Of a stretch of 30,734 nucleotides of DNA, positions 22,953 through 30,734 are shown in pieces. This DNA is from Beijerinckiaceae bacterium. Lineage in GTDB: Bacteria; Pseudomonadota; Alphaproteobacteria; Rhizobiales; Beijerinckiaceae. The position numbers and the translations under genes were made by a program. A model generated the notes under the pieces. That model ran no database searches. It was not told the origin of the DNA and saw only the letters and a program-made list of their open reading frames with translations. The DNA is taken from the NCBI GenBank assembly GCA_947380915.1, contig CANCSY010000014.1, positions 1 to 30,734 on the forward strand, read 5' to 3'. Position 1 is the stretch's first letter. Every line of letters begins with the position of its first letter.

Positions 22953-24929
22953 CTACCGCAGCGCCTCCCGCAGCAGGGGCGCAAGCGCGAGGCTGCCATC
23001 GTGGCTCAGATGGTTGTTGTCCGTATAGAGCAGCCGCCCCTCTCTGTAGAAGGCGCAGCGCCAGCCCTCGCAGAGGGCGTCGCGCGGGCGGATGCGCTGG
23101 AAGGCCCTCGTCTTCTGCAAATCCGCCAGCAGCGCCTCCGTCACGCTGAAGCGCTCCTGGTAGGGCGCGGCGTCCCAGGTCATCTCGGCTGCATCAGGCT
23201 CGCGCAGCAGGCGCTTGAAGGTCAGATGCGGCGCGTTGACCGGCAGGTCCACGATGGTCTCCACCAGCACCACCTGTTTGCCCGCCGCTTTCAGCGCGTC
23301 AATGGTGCGGCCCAGTTCCTGCGCGAACAGCGCCATCCCCTCCGCCTCCGGCAGGCTCACCCCCGGCGCCCTCGCGATGGTCCCGGGCCCGGCGCCCCGG
23401 CCAGCAGCGCGCACATCGCCAAAGAGCGAGATGGGCCAGCGCGAGACGAGGATCACCTTCGTCTCCGGCCCTCCCCTGAGATAGGCCAGCACCTCGTCGT
23501 TGTGGCGCTTGCAGTTGTCCGTGGGGTCGTCGGCCAGAAAGACCCCCGCGATGGGCCGGCAGCCCCCCAGGGCGAAGACGCTGAAGCGGGGCGGGGTCTG
23601 GGGGCTGGCGGCCTGCGTCAGCCCGTCGAGGATCGCCCCCACGTGGGAATCGCCCCAGACGGCGATTTGCGGGGGCAGGCCAGCGTCTCCAGTCACGAAG
23701 CCGCCCTTGGGCAGGCCTGCCGCCACCTGTCCCCCGGCCGTCTGCATCAGGCCGCGGAAGCCCTTGGTCTGCGCCTCATGTTCCACCAGCAGCTTTTGCA
23801 GGGGGAGCGGATAGCGCGCGATGAAGCCATCGCGCCAGAACAGGCCCCCAAGGCCGAAAAGGACCAGCGCCGCCAGCCCCGCGCTGGCGAAGACCATGGG
23901 CCGGTAGACCCGCCCGCCCAGCCTGCGCGTCGGCCCCTCGATCCAGCGCCAGGAGGCGAAGGCGCAGGCCAGCGACGCCAGCACCATGGCCGTCTTGCTG
24001 GCCACGGTCGGCGCCTCCAGCGCCCAGTGATGGCTGAAGACGATCACCGGCCAGTGCCAGAGATAGAGCGAATAGGACATGAGCCCCAGCACCACGAAAC
24101 CGCGCAGGGTCAGCAGTCGCGCCACAAGGGTCGGCTGGCCGCTCTGGCCGGTCCAGATGATCAGCGCCGAGCCAAGGCAGGGCGGCAGGGCCGCGAGGCC
24201 GGGGAAGGGGGTCTGGCTGTCATAGGCGAAGGTGCTGGCCCCGATCAGCGCCAGCCCCAGCCCCGCCAGCCCTTCGCGCAGGGCATGGCTGCTGAGCATG
24301 GGCGCGGCCCGTAGGGCCAGCACGGAGCCCATCAGCAGCTCCCAGGCCCGGGTAGGGATGAGATAGAAGGCGCCGTCCCGCCAATGGTTCACCCCATAAA
24401 GGCTCAGGGCGAAGGAGGCGCCCAGCAGCGCCCAGACCAGCCCGCGCCGACCCAGCGCCCAGCGATGGCAGGCCAGCAGCAGCAGGGGGAAGAACAGATA
24501 GAACTGCTCCTCCACCGCTAGCGACCAGGTATGCAGCAGGGGTTTGAGGTCCGACTGGGTGTCGAAATAGCCGCTTTGCCGCCAGAAGCTCACATTGGCG
24601 AAAAAGCCCGTGGAGGCGACCATGCTCTCCCCATAGGCTTGCAGATCCAGCGGAAACAGTAGCCACCAGGCGGCCAGCGAACTCGCCAGCAGCATGGCGA
24701 CCAGAGCGGGAAAGATGCGCCGGATGCGCCGCTCATAGAAGCGCCACAGATCAAACCGCCCCTCGTCCACCTCCCCTGCGATGATCGAAGTGATCAGGTA
24801 GCCGGAAATCACAAAGAAAATGTCGACCCCGACAAAGCCCCCCGAAAAACTCGAGAACCCCGCGTGAAACAGCACGATCGGGGCGATGGCCAGGGATCGC
24901 AGTCCGTCAATGTCGGCTCTGTATTTCAC
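22953..24929 (-). CDS. Membrane acyltransferase, AT3-SGNH fusion (OafA/YrhL-like)
   Basis: This 658-residue protein has an AT3 acyltransferase membrane part (about ten helices, residues 1-370) and a C-terminal periplasmic SGNH hydrolase-like domain. The AT3 marks are YRADIDGLRSLAI at the N-terminus, His22 (LFHAGF), VGVDIFFVISGYLI, RRIRRIFPA (67-75) and HTWSLAVEEQFYLFFP. The SGNH serine is in WGDSH (near 425-429), with the terminal D-x-x-H-type element in DNNHLSHDG. Such proteins add acetyl or other acyl groups to surface polysaccharides. Nothing near it suggests the acceptor glycan. The start at 24929 is the canonical AT3 N-terminus, though the ribosome site is weak. It lies 86 bases after the DUF4424 gene. 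Confidence 0.92.
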   Translation of the reverse strand: MKYRADIDGLRSLAIAPIVLFHAGFSSFSGGFVGVDIFFVISGYLITSIIAGEVDEGRFDLWRFYERRIRRIFPALVAMLLASSLAAWWLLFPLDLQAYGESMVASTGFFANVSFWRQSGYFDTQSDLKPLLHTWSLAVEEQFYLFFPLLLLACHRWALGRRGLVWALLGASFALSLYGVNHWRDGAFYLIPTRAWELLMGSVLALRAAPMLSSHALREGLAGLGLALIGASTFAYDSQTPFPGLAALPPCLGSALIIWTGQSGQPTLVARLLTLRGFVVLGLMSYSLYLWHWPVIVFSHHWALEAPTVASKTAMVLASLACAFASWRWIEGPTRRLGGRVYRPMVFASAGLAALVLFGLGGLFWRDGFIARYPLPLQKLLVEHEAQTKGFRGLMQTAGGQVAAGLPKGGFVTGDAGLPPQIAVWGDSHVGAILDGLTQAASPQTPPRFSVFALGGCRPIAGVFLADDPTDNCKRHNDEVLAYLRGGPETKVILVSRWPISLFGDVRAAGRGAGPGTIARAPGVSLPEAEGMALFAQELGRTIDALKAAGKQVVLVETIVDLPVNAPHLTFKRLLREPDAAEMTWDAAPYQERFSVTEALLADLQKTRAFQRIRPRDALCEGWRCAFYREGRLLYTDNNHLSHDGSLALAPLLREALR

Positions 24930-24948
24930 TTGATGGCCCGGTGGTTTT

Positions 24949-24979
24949 CAGGCGGCGCCATGGTGGCAGCCGCCGCCTG
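24949..24979. terminator. Inverted repeat between DUF4424 and acyltransferase genes
   Basis: CAGGCGGCG (24949-24957) and CGCCGCCTG (24971-24979) form a perfect nine-base stem with a 13-base loop. It lies between two minus-strand genes. There is no T-run in the reading direction, so it might be a factor-dependent terminator or mRNA stability element. Confidence 0.35.
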
Positions 24980-25015
24980 ATAAGCGCGGATTTGGGGGGA
25001 TGATCAAGGGGCGCG

Positions 25016-26017
25016 CTATTTCTCCGGCTCGATGAACAGGATGTTCAAATCCTGATCAGGCCGGTAATTCCGCTTGCGCGCCTCAAAGGTGGTCGGGCCT
25101 GTCTTCCTGACGCCGTCCATGCACAGCGACACGAGATTCCCCGGTGAGCCCTTGTCGATGGTGAGCGTGAATTCGCCAATGGGGCCACTCCATGAATTGG
25201 CGGTTTGCAGGATATATTGCAGCCCATGCCCGATGCCGAACGTATCCGAGGCCTGCGGCCCGCGCGGCTTGTTGATCGTGCGCCACAGGGCTTCGTCCAT
25301 GCACCATGCGGCATATTCAGGCGCGCTAACGGGAAAACGGGCCTCTTTCGACCCCGCGAGGTTCTTTTCCGATTGCAGGAAAAACGAACTGAAGGCGGGC
25401 TTGTAGCTATGGGAAATCTTCACCGCCGCCCCGGGCTCGAAGCGCTGCTGGCGATAATAGATCGTCTCGAGGCTCCACTGCGGACAGACCATTTCCCCGC
25501 AGCCGCCATCGCCCAGCGCGCCCATGGCCGTCAGCTTGCGCATGTCGGCCTTGGCAAGATGGCCGAGGCTTTCCATGAGCCTTGGACCGGGAATGTCGAA
25601 GACGACCTTGGCCTCGCGCAATTCGCGGGTGACGTCCTTGCCGTTGAGAAAGGCCTTGGTCTGAACGGAGGTCGGCGCGGGCCGGTCGTTCACCCGCGTC
25701 TCGAAGGCGAAGAAATTCACGCTGTCGGGATCGGGGACATGGTGATCGCCATAGCCAAGCACCTCCGCCAGATTGAGAATCGGCAGGGGAAAGGCGACAT
25801 AGAGGTCAACCGGCGCGTTGGTGACATTGCGAAAGACATAGTCGACCTGAATGCGCGACATGGAGATGGACAGGTTCTCCTTCTCCATGCTCACGGCGTC
25901 GCTGGTCTCGAATTCGAGCCCGCCCGCGCCTATGCCCGCAACGCTGTCATTGGCCCGGGCCGGCGCCCCCGATGCAGCGCCGCAGATCATAAGCAGGGCG
26001 AGGACGGCGTGTCGCAT
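25016..26017 (-). CDS. DUF4424 family exported protein
   Basis: This 333-residue secreted protein is of the DUF4424 family, of unknown function. The signal peptide MRHAVLALLMICGAASG ends near PARAN. The mature N-terminus runs NDSVAGIGAGGLEFE and the hallmark AVSMEKENLSI and VDYVFRNVTNAPVDLYVAFPLP follow. Four or more cysteines (GGCGEMVC, AAWCMDE, SLCMDG) suggest disulfides. I chose ATG at 26017 because it begins the signal peptide and has GGAG about ten bases upstream; the frame is open back to 26275 but the extra sequence looks non-coding and overlaps the divergent deaminase gene. It diverges from the CodA-like gene across 178 bases in which I see no clear promoter. Confidence 0.85.
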   Translation of the reverse strand: MRHAVLALLMICGAASGAPARANDSVAGIGAGGLEFETSDAVSMEKENLSISMSRIQVDYVFRNVTNAPVDLYVAFPLPILNLAEVLGYGDHHVPDPDSVNFFAFETRVNDRPAPTSVQTKAFLNGKDVTRELREAKVVFDIPGPRLMESLGHLAKADMRKLTAMGALGDGGCGEMVCPQWSLETIYYRQQRFEPGAAVKISHSYKPAFSSFFLQSEKNLAGSKEARFPVSAPEYAAWCMDEALWRTINKPRGPQASDTFGIGHGLQYILQTANSWSGPIGEFTLTIDKGSPGNLVSLCMDGVRKTGPTTFEARKRNYRPDQDLNILFIEPEK

Positions 26018-26195
26018 AGGTGCTTGGCTCCAGTTGATTGTCGGCGCTATGATCCTGACTGGCCTGACTTCATGGACCGTGGGGCAGGCGAAAGCTAGGT
26101 GGCGGCTCGCCGTTTCACCAGATGAATGAACTGGCGCTGGACTTGCTTCCCGATGCGCATGGCCCCAAAGGGAGCCACAATCTTCTGGAGTATCC

Positions 26196-27527
26196 ATGGC
26201 CCCCCATAGCTGGACTTTTCCGCACACCGACGATTTCGTGCTGGCCAATGCGCGTGTGCCCCTGTGTCTGACCACCGCAGGCGATCTGCCGCCTGTGGGC
26301 GAGGGCCTGGCCGCTTGCGATCTGCTTGTCCGTGAGGGGCGCGTGGCCGCTATCGAAGCCCCCGGGCGCCTGGGCGCAGCCGCGCCTGTGGTGGACTGCG
26401 ATCAGGGGATCGTCCTGCCCCGCCTCGTCGATCTGCACACCCATCTCGACAAGGGCCATATCTGGACCCGCCGCTCCAATCCCGATGGCACCCATGGGGG
26501 CGCCCGCGTCAGCGTCATGGAGGACCGCGCCGCCAACTGGAACGCGGATGATGTGCGCGCCCGCATGGATTTCGCCCTGCGCTGCGCCTATGCCCACGGC
26601 ACATCGGCGGTGCGCACCCATATCGACTCCCTGGGCAAGCAGGCCGCCATTTCCTGGCCCGTTTTCGCGGAAATGCGCGAGGCCTGGAAGGACCGCGTGG
26701 ATCTGCAGGCGGTCGCGCTCTTCCCCATCGATTACGCGCTGGATGACGAGCCCATGTTCCGGCAACTGGTCGCCCGGGTTGCTCATCATGGCGGGATCAT
26801 GGGCGGCATGACCTTTCTGGGCGCCATGGACGAGCGTTTCCACAAGGCGCTGGCACGCATCTTCGAGGCGGCGGCCGCCCATGGGCTCGATCTCGATTTC
26901 CATGTCGACGAAACCGACGAAAGCGAGGCGCGCACGCTGGCTTCCATAGCGGACATGGTCATGTCCACCGGCTTCACCGGCCGGGTGCTTGCTGGCCATT
27001 GCTGCTCTCTGGCGCTGGCGCCAGATGCGGAGCGGGAGGATACGATCAAGCGGGTGGCGGATGCAGGCGTCAGCGTGGTCTCGCTGCCCATCTGCAACAT
27101 GTATTTGATGGGGCGCACGGCGCACCGCACCCCGCGCTGGCGCGGCGTCACCACCGTGCATGAATTCGCCGCCGCAGGCGTTTCGGTGTCGGTCGCCAGC
27201 GACAACACCCGCGACCCCTTCTATGCCTATGGCGATCTTGATCTGCTGGAAGTCTATCGGGAATCCGTCCGCATCCTGCAATTGGACCACACCGGTCCCG
27301 ACTGGCTGCGCCTTGTCGCCAGCACGCCAGCCAATGTCATGGGCCTGGCGGACCACGGGCGACTGCAAGCGGGCCTGCCCGCCGATCTCATCCTCCTGCG
27401 CGCCCGCAGCTTCAACGAAATGAACGCCCGCCCGCAGAATGATCGCGCCGTGCTGGTGAAGGGGCGACTGATCGACACGACGCCCCCTGATTATCGTGAG
27501 CTGGATTCCTGGGTGGGCGCTCCTTGA
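26196..27527 (+). CDS. Cytosine-deaminase-family amidohydrolase (CodA-like)
   Basis: This 443-residue metal-dependent deaminase/amidohydrolase aligns with CodA. The metal and catalytic groups are His81 and His83 (LHTHLDKGH), His236 and Glu239 (DFHVDETDE), His268 (LAGHCCSLAL) and Asp336 (VASDNTRDPF). The MYLMGRTAHRTPRWRG segment corresponds to the CodA substrate loop with a Gly-Arg. There is no signal peptide. GGAG lies five bases before the ATG at 26196. It is followed, after 253 bases, by a BMP-family nucleoside-type ABC importer, so a role in nucleobase or other N-heterocycle deamination is plausible. Substrate may differ from cytosine: the CodA Asp-bearing segment (GHDDV) reads SDNTR here. 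Confidence 0.88.
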   Translation: MAPHSWTFPHTDDFVLANARVPLCLTTAGDLPPVGEGLAACDLLVREGRVAAIEAPGRLGAAAPVVDCDQGIVLPRLVDLHTHLDKGHIWTRRSNPDGTHGGARVSVMEDRAANWNADDVRARMDFALRCAYAHGTSAVRTHIDSLGKQAAISWPVFAEMREAWKDRVDLQAVALFPIDYALDDEPMFRQLVARVAHHGGIMGGMTFLGAMDERFHKALARIFEAAAAHGLDLDFHVDETDESEARTLASIADMVMSTGFTGRVLAGHCCSLALAPDAEREDTIKRVADAGVSVVSLPICNMYLMGRTAHRTPRWRGVTTVHEFAAAGVSVSVASDNTRDPFYAYGDLDLLEVYRESVRILQLDHTGPDWLRLVASTPANVMGLADHGRLQAGLPADLILLRARSFNEMNARPQNDRAVLVKGRLIDTTPPDYRELDSWVGAP

Positions 27528-27639
27528 GGAGCGGCTGCTCATTTTAAGTGCAGTCCTGCCGATTTCCGCGCCATAGTATGCGCGCCGAGCAATCTTGCAT
27601 ACAGTGGTTCGGGTGTGCACTGCGCGCCAGCGGCGTCGG

Positions 27640-27697
27640 AGCTTGAATTATCGCCGTGAAACTGCTCAAACATTCTCAGCTTGAACTTCACTATAAT
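27640..27697 (+). promoter_or_regulatory. Candidate promoter and repeats upstream of the BMP-family transporter
   Basis: A perfect TATAAT lies at 27692-27697, 83 bases before the transporter start. The -35 position (AACATT, 27669-27674) matches poorly, so an activator may be needed. AGCTTGAA occurs twice, at 27640-27647 and 27678-27685, spaced 38 bases apart, just upstream of the -10. The rest of the 253-base gap (27528-27780) has only a weak hairpin (GAGC-GGCT-GCTC then ATTTT, 27529-27545) after the deaminase stop. Confidence 0.45.
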
Positions 27698-27780
27698 GGC
27701 TGGCGCACTCCTTGCTTTGACGTTTTCTGGCAGGAAAGGGCGCCTGGGGGCGCGGCCGTTGTTGAACAGGAGCTTTTGCG

Positions 27781-28890
27781 ATGAGTGAATTCCGTCTCTC
27801 CCGTCGTCAATTCGTGCATGGCGCAGGCGCCATGGGCGCTTCGGGGCTTCTGGCTGGCGCCAGCACGCCTGCTATGGCCGCTGGCGTGACGCTTGGCATC
27901 GTCTATGTGGGTCCGCGCGACGACTTTGGCTGGAACCAGGCCCATGCGGTCGCCATCAAGGGCCTGAAGGCGGTTGCGGGCGTCAAGGCGGTCGAGGAAG
28001 AGAATGTTCCCGAGACCGACGCTTGCTCCAAGTCCATGGAATCCATGGTGAACCTGGATGGCGCCAATATCGTGCTGGGCACCTCCTTCGGCTATTTCAC
28101 CCCCTTCATGGTCGATCTCGCCAAGAAGTATCCCAAGGTCGAGTTCCGCCATGCCGCCCCGCTGTGGGACGGCTCCAAGCATCCCAAGAATCTCGGCAGC
28201 TATTTCGGCTATCTCAACCAGGCCCATTATGTGAATGGCGTCGCGGCGGGCCTCTCCACCAAGTCCAACAAGCTCGGTTTCGTCGCCGCCAAGCCGATCT
28301 CCTCCGTGCTTAGCAACATCAACTCCTTCCTGCTGGGCGCGCGCAAGGTGAACCCCAACGCCGTCGTGCAGGTGATCTTCACCGGCGACTGGTCCTTGCC
28401 CGTGCGTGAGGCGGAGGCCACCAATGCGCTGGTGGACGCTGGCTGCGACGTCATCACCTGCCATGTGGACGGTCCCAAGGTGGTCATCGAGACCGCCGAG
28501 AAGCGCGGCGTCAAGAGTTGTGGCCACAACGCCTCGCAGGCCCCGCTGGCGCCCAAGGGCTTCCTCACGGGCGCCGAATACAAGTGGGAGACCATCTACA
28601 AGATCTACGCGGATCTGGTGGCCAAGGGTCAGCCCCTGCCCAACATGCTGGCGGGTGGTTACGACACCGACATGGTGATGAACACCGCCTTCGGAGCTGG
28701 CGCCAGCGAGGAGGCCCGCAAGGCCGCAACCGCCGCCATCGCCGACCTGAAGGCCAAGAAGCCAATCTATGTGGGCCCCCTGAAAGACAACAAGGGCAAG
28801 CTCGTCATCGACAAGACCTATGACAACTACGACCCCTATCTCGACCAGATGGATTATCTGCTCGAAGGCGTCATCGGCTCCATCACCTGA
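27781..28890 (+). CDS. BMP-family ABC substrate-binding protein (nucleoside type), Tat-exported
   Basis: This 369-residue lipoprotein-like binding protein of the BMP/PnrA family binds nucleosides or related purines in known members. The leader RLSRRQFVHGAGAMG contains a twin-arginine box (SRRQFV), so Tat export of a folded protein is likely, and no lipobox Cys is seen. Family patterns include FGWNQAHAVAIKGLKAV, VLGTSFGYFTPFMVDL, YPKVEFRHAA, SYFGYLNQAHYVNGVAA and TGDWSLPVREAEATNALVDA. CAGGAG lies eight bases before the ATG at 27781. It precedes two permeases with a hairpin in between, and follows a CodA-like deaminase, which supports a nucleobase or nucleoside ligand. Confidence 0.9.
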   Translation: MSEFRLSRRQFVHGAGAMGASGLLAGASTPAMAAGVTLGIVYVGPRDDFGWNQAHAVAIKGLKAVAGVKAVEEENVPETDACSKSMESMVNLDGANIVLGTSFGYFTPFMVDLAKKYPKVEFRHAAPLWDGSKHPKNLGSYFGYLNQAHYVNGVAAGLSTKSNKLGFVAAKPISSVLSNINSFLLGARKVNPNAVVQVIFTGDWSLPVREAEATNALVDAGCDVITCHVDGPKVVIETAEKRGVKSCGHNASQAPLAPKGFLTGAEYKWETIYKIYADLVAKGQPLPNMLAGGYDTDMVMNTAFGAGASEEARKAATAAIADLKAKKPIYVGPLKDNKGKLVIDKTYDNYDPYLDQMDYLLEGVIGSIT

Positions 28891-28904
28891 TCCACGAAAC
28901 CTTG

Positions 28905-28932
28905 CGGAAGCGGTGAAAGCCGCTTCCGTTTT
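28905..28932 (+). terminator. Intercistronic hairpin with short T-run (partial terminator)
   Basis: CGGAAGCGG (28905-28913) and CCGCTTCCG (28920-28928) form a perfect nine-base stem with the six-base loop TGAAAG, followed by TTTT at 28929-28932. It is in the 55 bases between the binding-protein stop and the permease GTG. Partial termination or 3'-end protection here would give more receptor than permease. Confidence 0.65.
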
Positions 28933-28945
28933 CGGGAGTTCATTC

Positions 28946-30070
28946 GTGAGTGACAATGTCGCCCCCCTGGGGCAAATTCATTTGCAGCCCTCGCCCACGC
29001 GCGACGCCATGGCGCGATTACGCCGCGACAGCGAATATATTGCGATCCCCGCCATCGCGCTGCTGATTTCGGCCGCAGCCTTCTCGCTGTTTCTGCTGGC
29101 GGTGGGCAAATCGCCGCTGGATTTTTTCGAGCTGGTGCACAGGGGCGGTTTCGGCTCCGCCTTCTCCATCCAGAACACCTTGCAGCGCGCCGCGCCGCTC
29201 ATTCTGACGGCCCTTGCTGTGGCGATCCCTGCGCGCATCGGGCTTGTGATCATCGGTGGCGAGGGCGCCCTTGTCATCGGCGGCTTCACGTCGGCGGCCA
29301 TCGCCGTTCCCATGATCGACCATGCCCCGCCCATGTTGACGCTCACCATCATGGCGCTGGCGGGCGCGCTCACGGGCGGTATCTGGATCGGGCTTGCAGG
29401 CCTCCTGCGCCATGCGCGCGGGGTCAACGAGACGATCTCCTCACTGCTGCTGACCTATATCGGCATCGCCGTGATGAACTTCTTCGTCGAGGGCGCCCTG
29501 CGTGATCTGACCAATCCCAACAAGCCCTCCACCAAGCCGCTGGGCGACGCCTATATGGTCGGCAAGATTCCCGGCACGGATGTGCATTGGGGCTTTGCAG
29601 CAGGCATCCTCATCGCCATCTTCCTGCATGTCCTGATGACGCGCACCACCTTCGGCTTTGCCGCGCGCGTCACCGGCGGCAATCCGCGCGCGGCCATGGC
29701 CCAGGGCCTGCCGGTCGGCAGGCTGATCGTGATCTGCTGCGCGCTGGCGGGCGCCTGCGCGGGGCTGGCGGGTTTCTTCGAAGTCGCCGCCATCCAGGGC
29801 CGCGCCAACGCCTCCATCGCGGCTGGCTATGGGTTCACCGGCATCCTCGTCTCGTTTCTGGCGCGCCATAACCCCATCGCCATCATCGTGGTCGCCATCA
29901 TGTTCGGCGGCATCGTCGCGTCAGGCGGTCTGGTGCAGCGGCGCATGGATCTGCCGGACGCAACCGTTCTCGTCTTGCAGGGCATGACCTTCGTGATCCT
30001 GCTGGTCTCCGAAACGCTCTACGGCCGTTTCGCCTTCTTCCGTGATGACGCGGGGAGGGACCGCACATGA
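28946..30070 (+). CDS. ABC transporter permease, nucleoside/BMP type (first permease)
   Basis: This 374-residue inner-membrane protein is of the BPD_transp_2 family used with BMP binding proteins (NupP/YufP-like). It has about ten hydrophobic segments after a 35-residue charged leader. Family marks are FSIQNTLQRAAPLILTALAV, IARIGL-like PARIGLVIIGGEGALVIGG, GVNETISSLLLTYI, RVTGGNPRAAMAQGL (the ATPase-docking loop) and AGYGFTGILVSFLARHNP. The start is GTG at 28946, seven bases after GGGAG; longer frames reach back into the binding-protein gene. The stop overlaps the next start (ATGA at 30067-30070). Confidence 0.9.
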   Translation: MSDNVAPLGQIHLQPSPTRDAMARLRRDSEYIAIPAIALLISAAAFSLFLLAVGKSPLDFFELVHRGGFGSAFSIQNTLQRAAPLILTALAVAIPARIGLVIIGGEGALVIGGFTSAAIAVPMIDHAPPMLTLTIMALAGALTGGIWIGLAGLLRHARGVNETISSLLLTYIGIAVMNFFVEGALRDLTNPNKPSTKPLGDAYMVGKIPGTDVHWGFAAGILIAIFLHVLMTRTTFGFAARVTGGNPRAAMAQGLPVGRLIVICCALAGACAGLAGFFEVAAIQGRANASIAAGYGFTGILVSFLARHNPIAIIVVAIMFGGIVASGGLVQRRMDLPDATVLVLQGMTFVILLVSETLYGRFAFFRDDAGRDRT

Positions 30071-30734
30071 ACGACAGTCTGGTCACGACGGTCCTCATCG
30101 CCCTGCTCGGCGGCGCCCTGCGCGTGTCGACGCCCTTCATGTTCGTGGCCCTTGGCGAGTGCCTCACGGAAAAATCCGGCCGCGTGAATCTCGGCCTCGA
30201 AGGCACGCTGGTTCTGGGCGCGGTCAGCGCCTATGCGACCTCCTATCATTCGGGCTCCCCATGGCTTGGCGTCCTGGCGGCGGGTTGCGCAGGCGCGTCG
30301 CTGGGCGCCATCCACGGCTTTGTCTGCAAATTGCCGCGCGTCAACGACATCGCCATCGGCATCGCCATGATGCTCTTCGGCACGGGCATCGCCTTCTTCT
30401 TCGGCAAGGCCTATATCCAGCCCACCGCCCCGCGCCTCGAGTCGATTTCGCTCGGCGACTGGACCGGCAACCCCAAGCTCGCCACCGCCCTGCAGATCAA
30501 CCCTCTGCTGATCGTGGGCGTCGTGACGGCGCTATTCATGTGGTGGGCTTTCGCCAACACGCGCTGGGGCCTGCTGGTGCGCATGAGCGGCGACAGCGCG
30601 CCCGCGGCCCGCGCCATGGGCGTTTCTGTGGATCTCGTGCGCTTTCTGGCGACGGTGGCGGGCGGTTTTCTGGCGGGCGTCGGCGGCGCCTTTCTCTCGC
30701 TTTACTATCCGGGCTCCTGGAATCAGGGCCTCTC
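30067..30734 (+). CDS. ABC transporter permease, nucleoside/BMP type (second permease, cut at window end)
   Basis: About 222 residues of a second BPD_transp_2 permease are visible (NupQ/YufQ-like). Marks are VALGECLTEKSGRVNLGLEG, GFVCKLPRVNDIAIGIAMM, the docking loop SGDSAPAARAMGVSVDLV, and VAGGFLAGVGGAFLSL. The ATG at 30067 overlaps the first permease's stop, so the two are translated together and probably form a heterodimer. The gene runs off the window; the ATPase of this transporter is not upstream and would be expected beyond the right edge. Confidence 0.9.
   Translation, partial: MNDSLVTTVLIALLGGALRVSTPFMFVALGECLTEKSGRVNLGLEGTLVLGAVSAYATSYHSGSPWLGVLAAGCAGASLGAIHGFVCKLPRVNDIAIGIAMMLFGTGIAFFFGKAYIQPTAPRLESISLGDWTGNPKLATALQINPLLIVGVVTALFMWWAFANTRWGLLVRMSGDSAPAARAMGVSVDLVRFLATVAGGFLAGVGGAFLSLYYPGSWNQGL

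Noticed and set aside
23001..24314. A 437-codon plus-strand frame opposite the acyltransferase
   Set aside because: It mirrors a clear AT3-SGNH gene; the product is biased to Arg, Gln, His and Pro with no recognisable fold.

Overview
The window is 30.7 kb of GC-rich bacterial DNA. Dense, mostly short-gapped operons, many 'Bug'-type periplasmic binding proteins, DUF4424, and a CopC-CopD fusion suggest an alphaproteobacterium, most likely of the Hyphomicrobiales (rhizobial/beijerinckial type). That placement is inferred from gene style only; there is no rRNA or other marker. I found no tRNA, rRNA, CRISPR array, transposase, integrase or phage gene. Twenty-eight protein genes are called, and the first and last are cut by the window edges. 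No gene-free stretch exceeds about 255 bases.

Layout. (1) 1-2880: a LolD/MacB-type ABC ATPase (minus strand, cut) diverges from a two-gene copper operon, a DUF1775/YcnI protein overlapping a CopC-CopD fusion. (2) 2897-7030, minus strand: a four-gene operon in the order solute-binding protein, double cupin, degenerate double cupin, solute-binding protein. (3) 7189-10072, plus strand, divergent from (2): single cupin, amidohydrolase, solute-binding protein. (4) 10085-11089: a luciferase-like monooxygenase. (5) 11242-15828, plus strand: a small secreted protein, then an enolase-superfamily enzyme, an iron-type ABC binding protein and a fused double permease with no ATPase gene. (6) 15846-17940, minus strand: a binding protein followed by a 4,5-dihydroxyphthalate-decarboxylase-like protein, then a divergent double-VOC protein. 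(7) 18840-22403, minus strand: a binding protein, a sulfatase/phosphonate-ester-hydrolase homologue and a metallo-beta-lactamase-fold hydrolase, with a divergent MarR regulator at 22494. (8) 22953-26017, minus strand: DUF4424 protein, then an AT3-SGNH acyltransferase. (9) 26196-30734, plus strand: a CodA-like cytosine-deaminase-family amidohydrolase, then a BMP-family nucleoside-type ABC binding protein and two permeases, the second cut.

How it works together. Regions 2 to 7 look like a catabolic island. Each block couples one or two periplasmic binding proteins to enzymes of families used on aromatic, heterocyclic, sulfonated or esterified organic acids. Five binding proteins belong to the tripartite tricarboxylate transporter (TTT) family, yet no TctA or TctB membrane gene is present, so they must share a distant transporter or do something else such as sensing. 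Region 9 is a plausible nucleobase/nucleoside uptake and deamination unit. The most unusual points are the tandem cupin paralogues in which one copy has lost most of its metal ligands, the surplus of orphan binding proteins, the missing ATPase in region 5, and a hairpin placed between the binding protein and the permeases in region 9.
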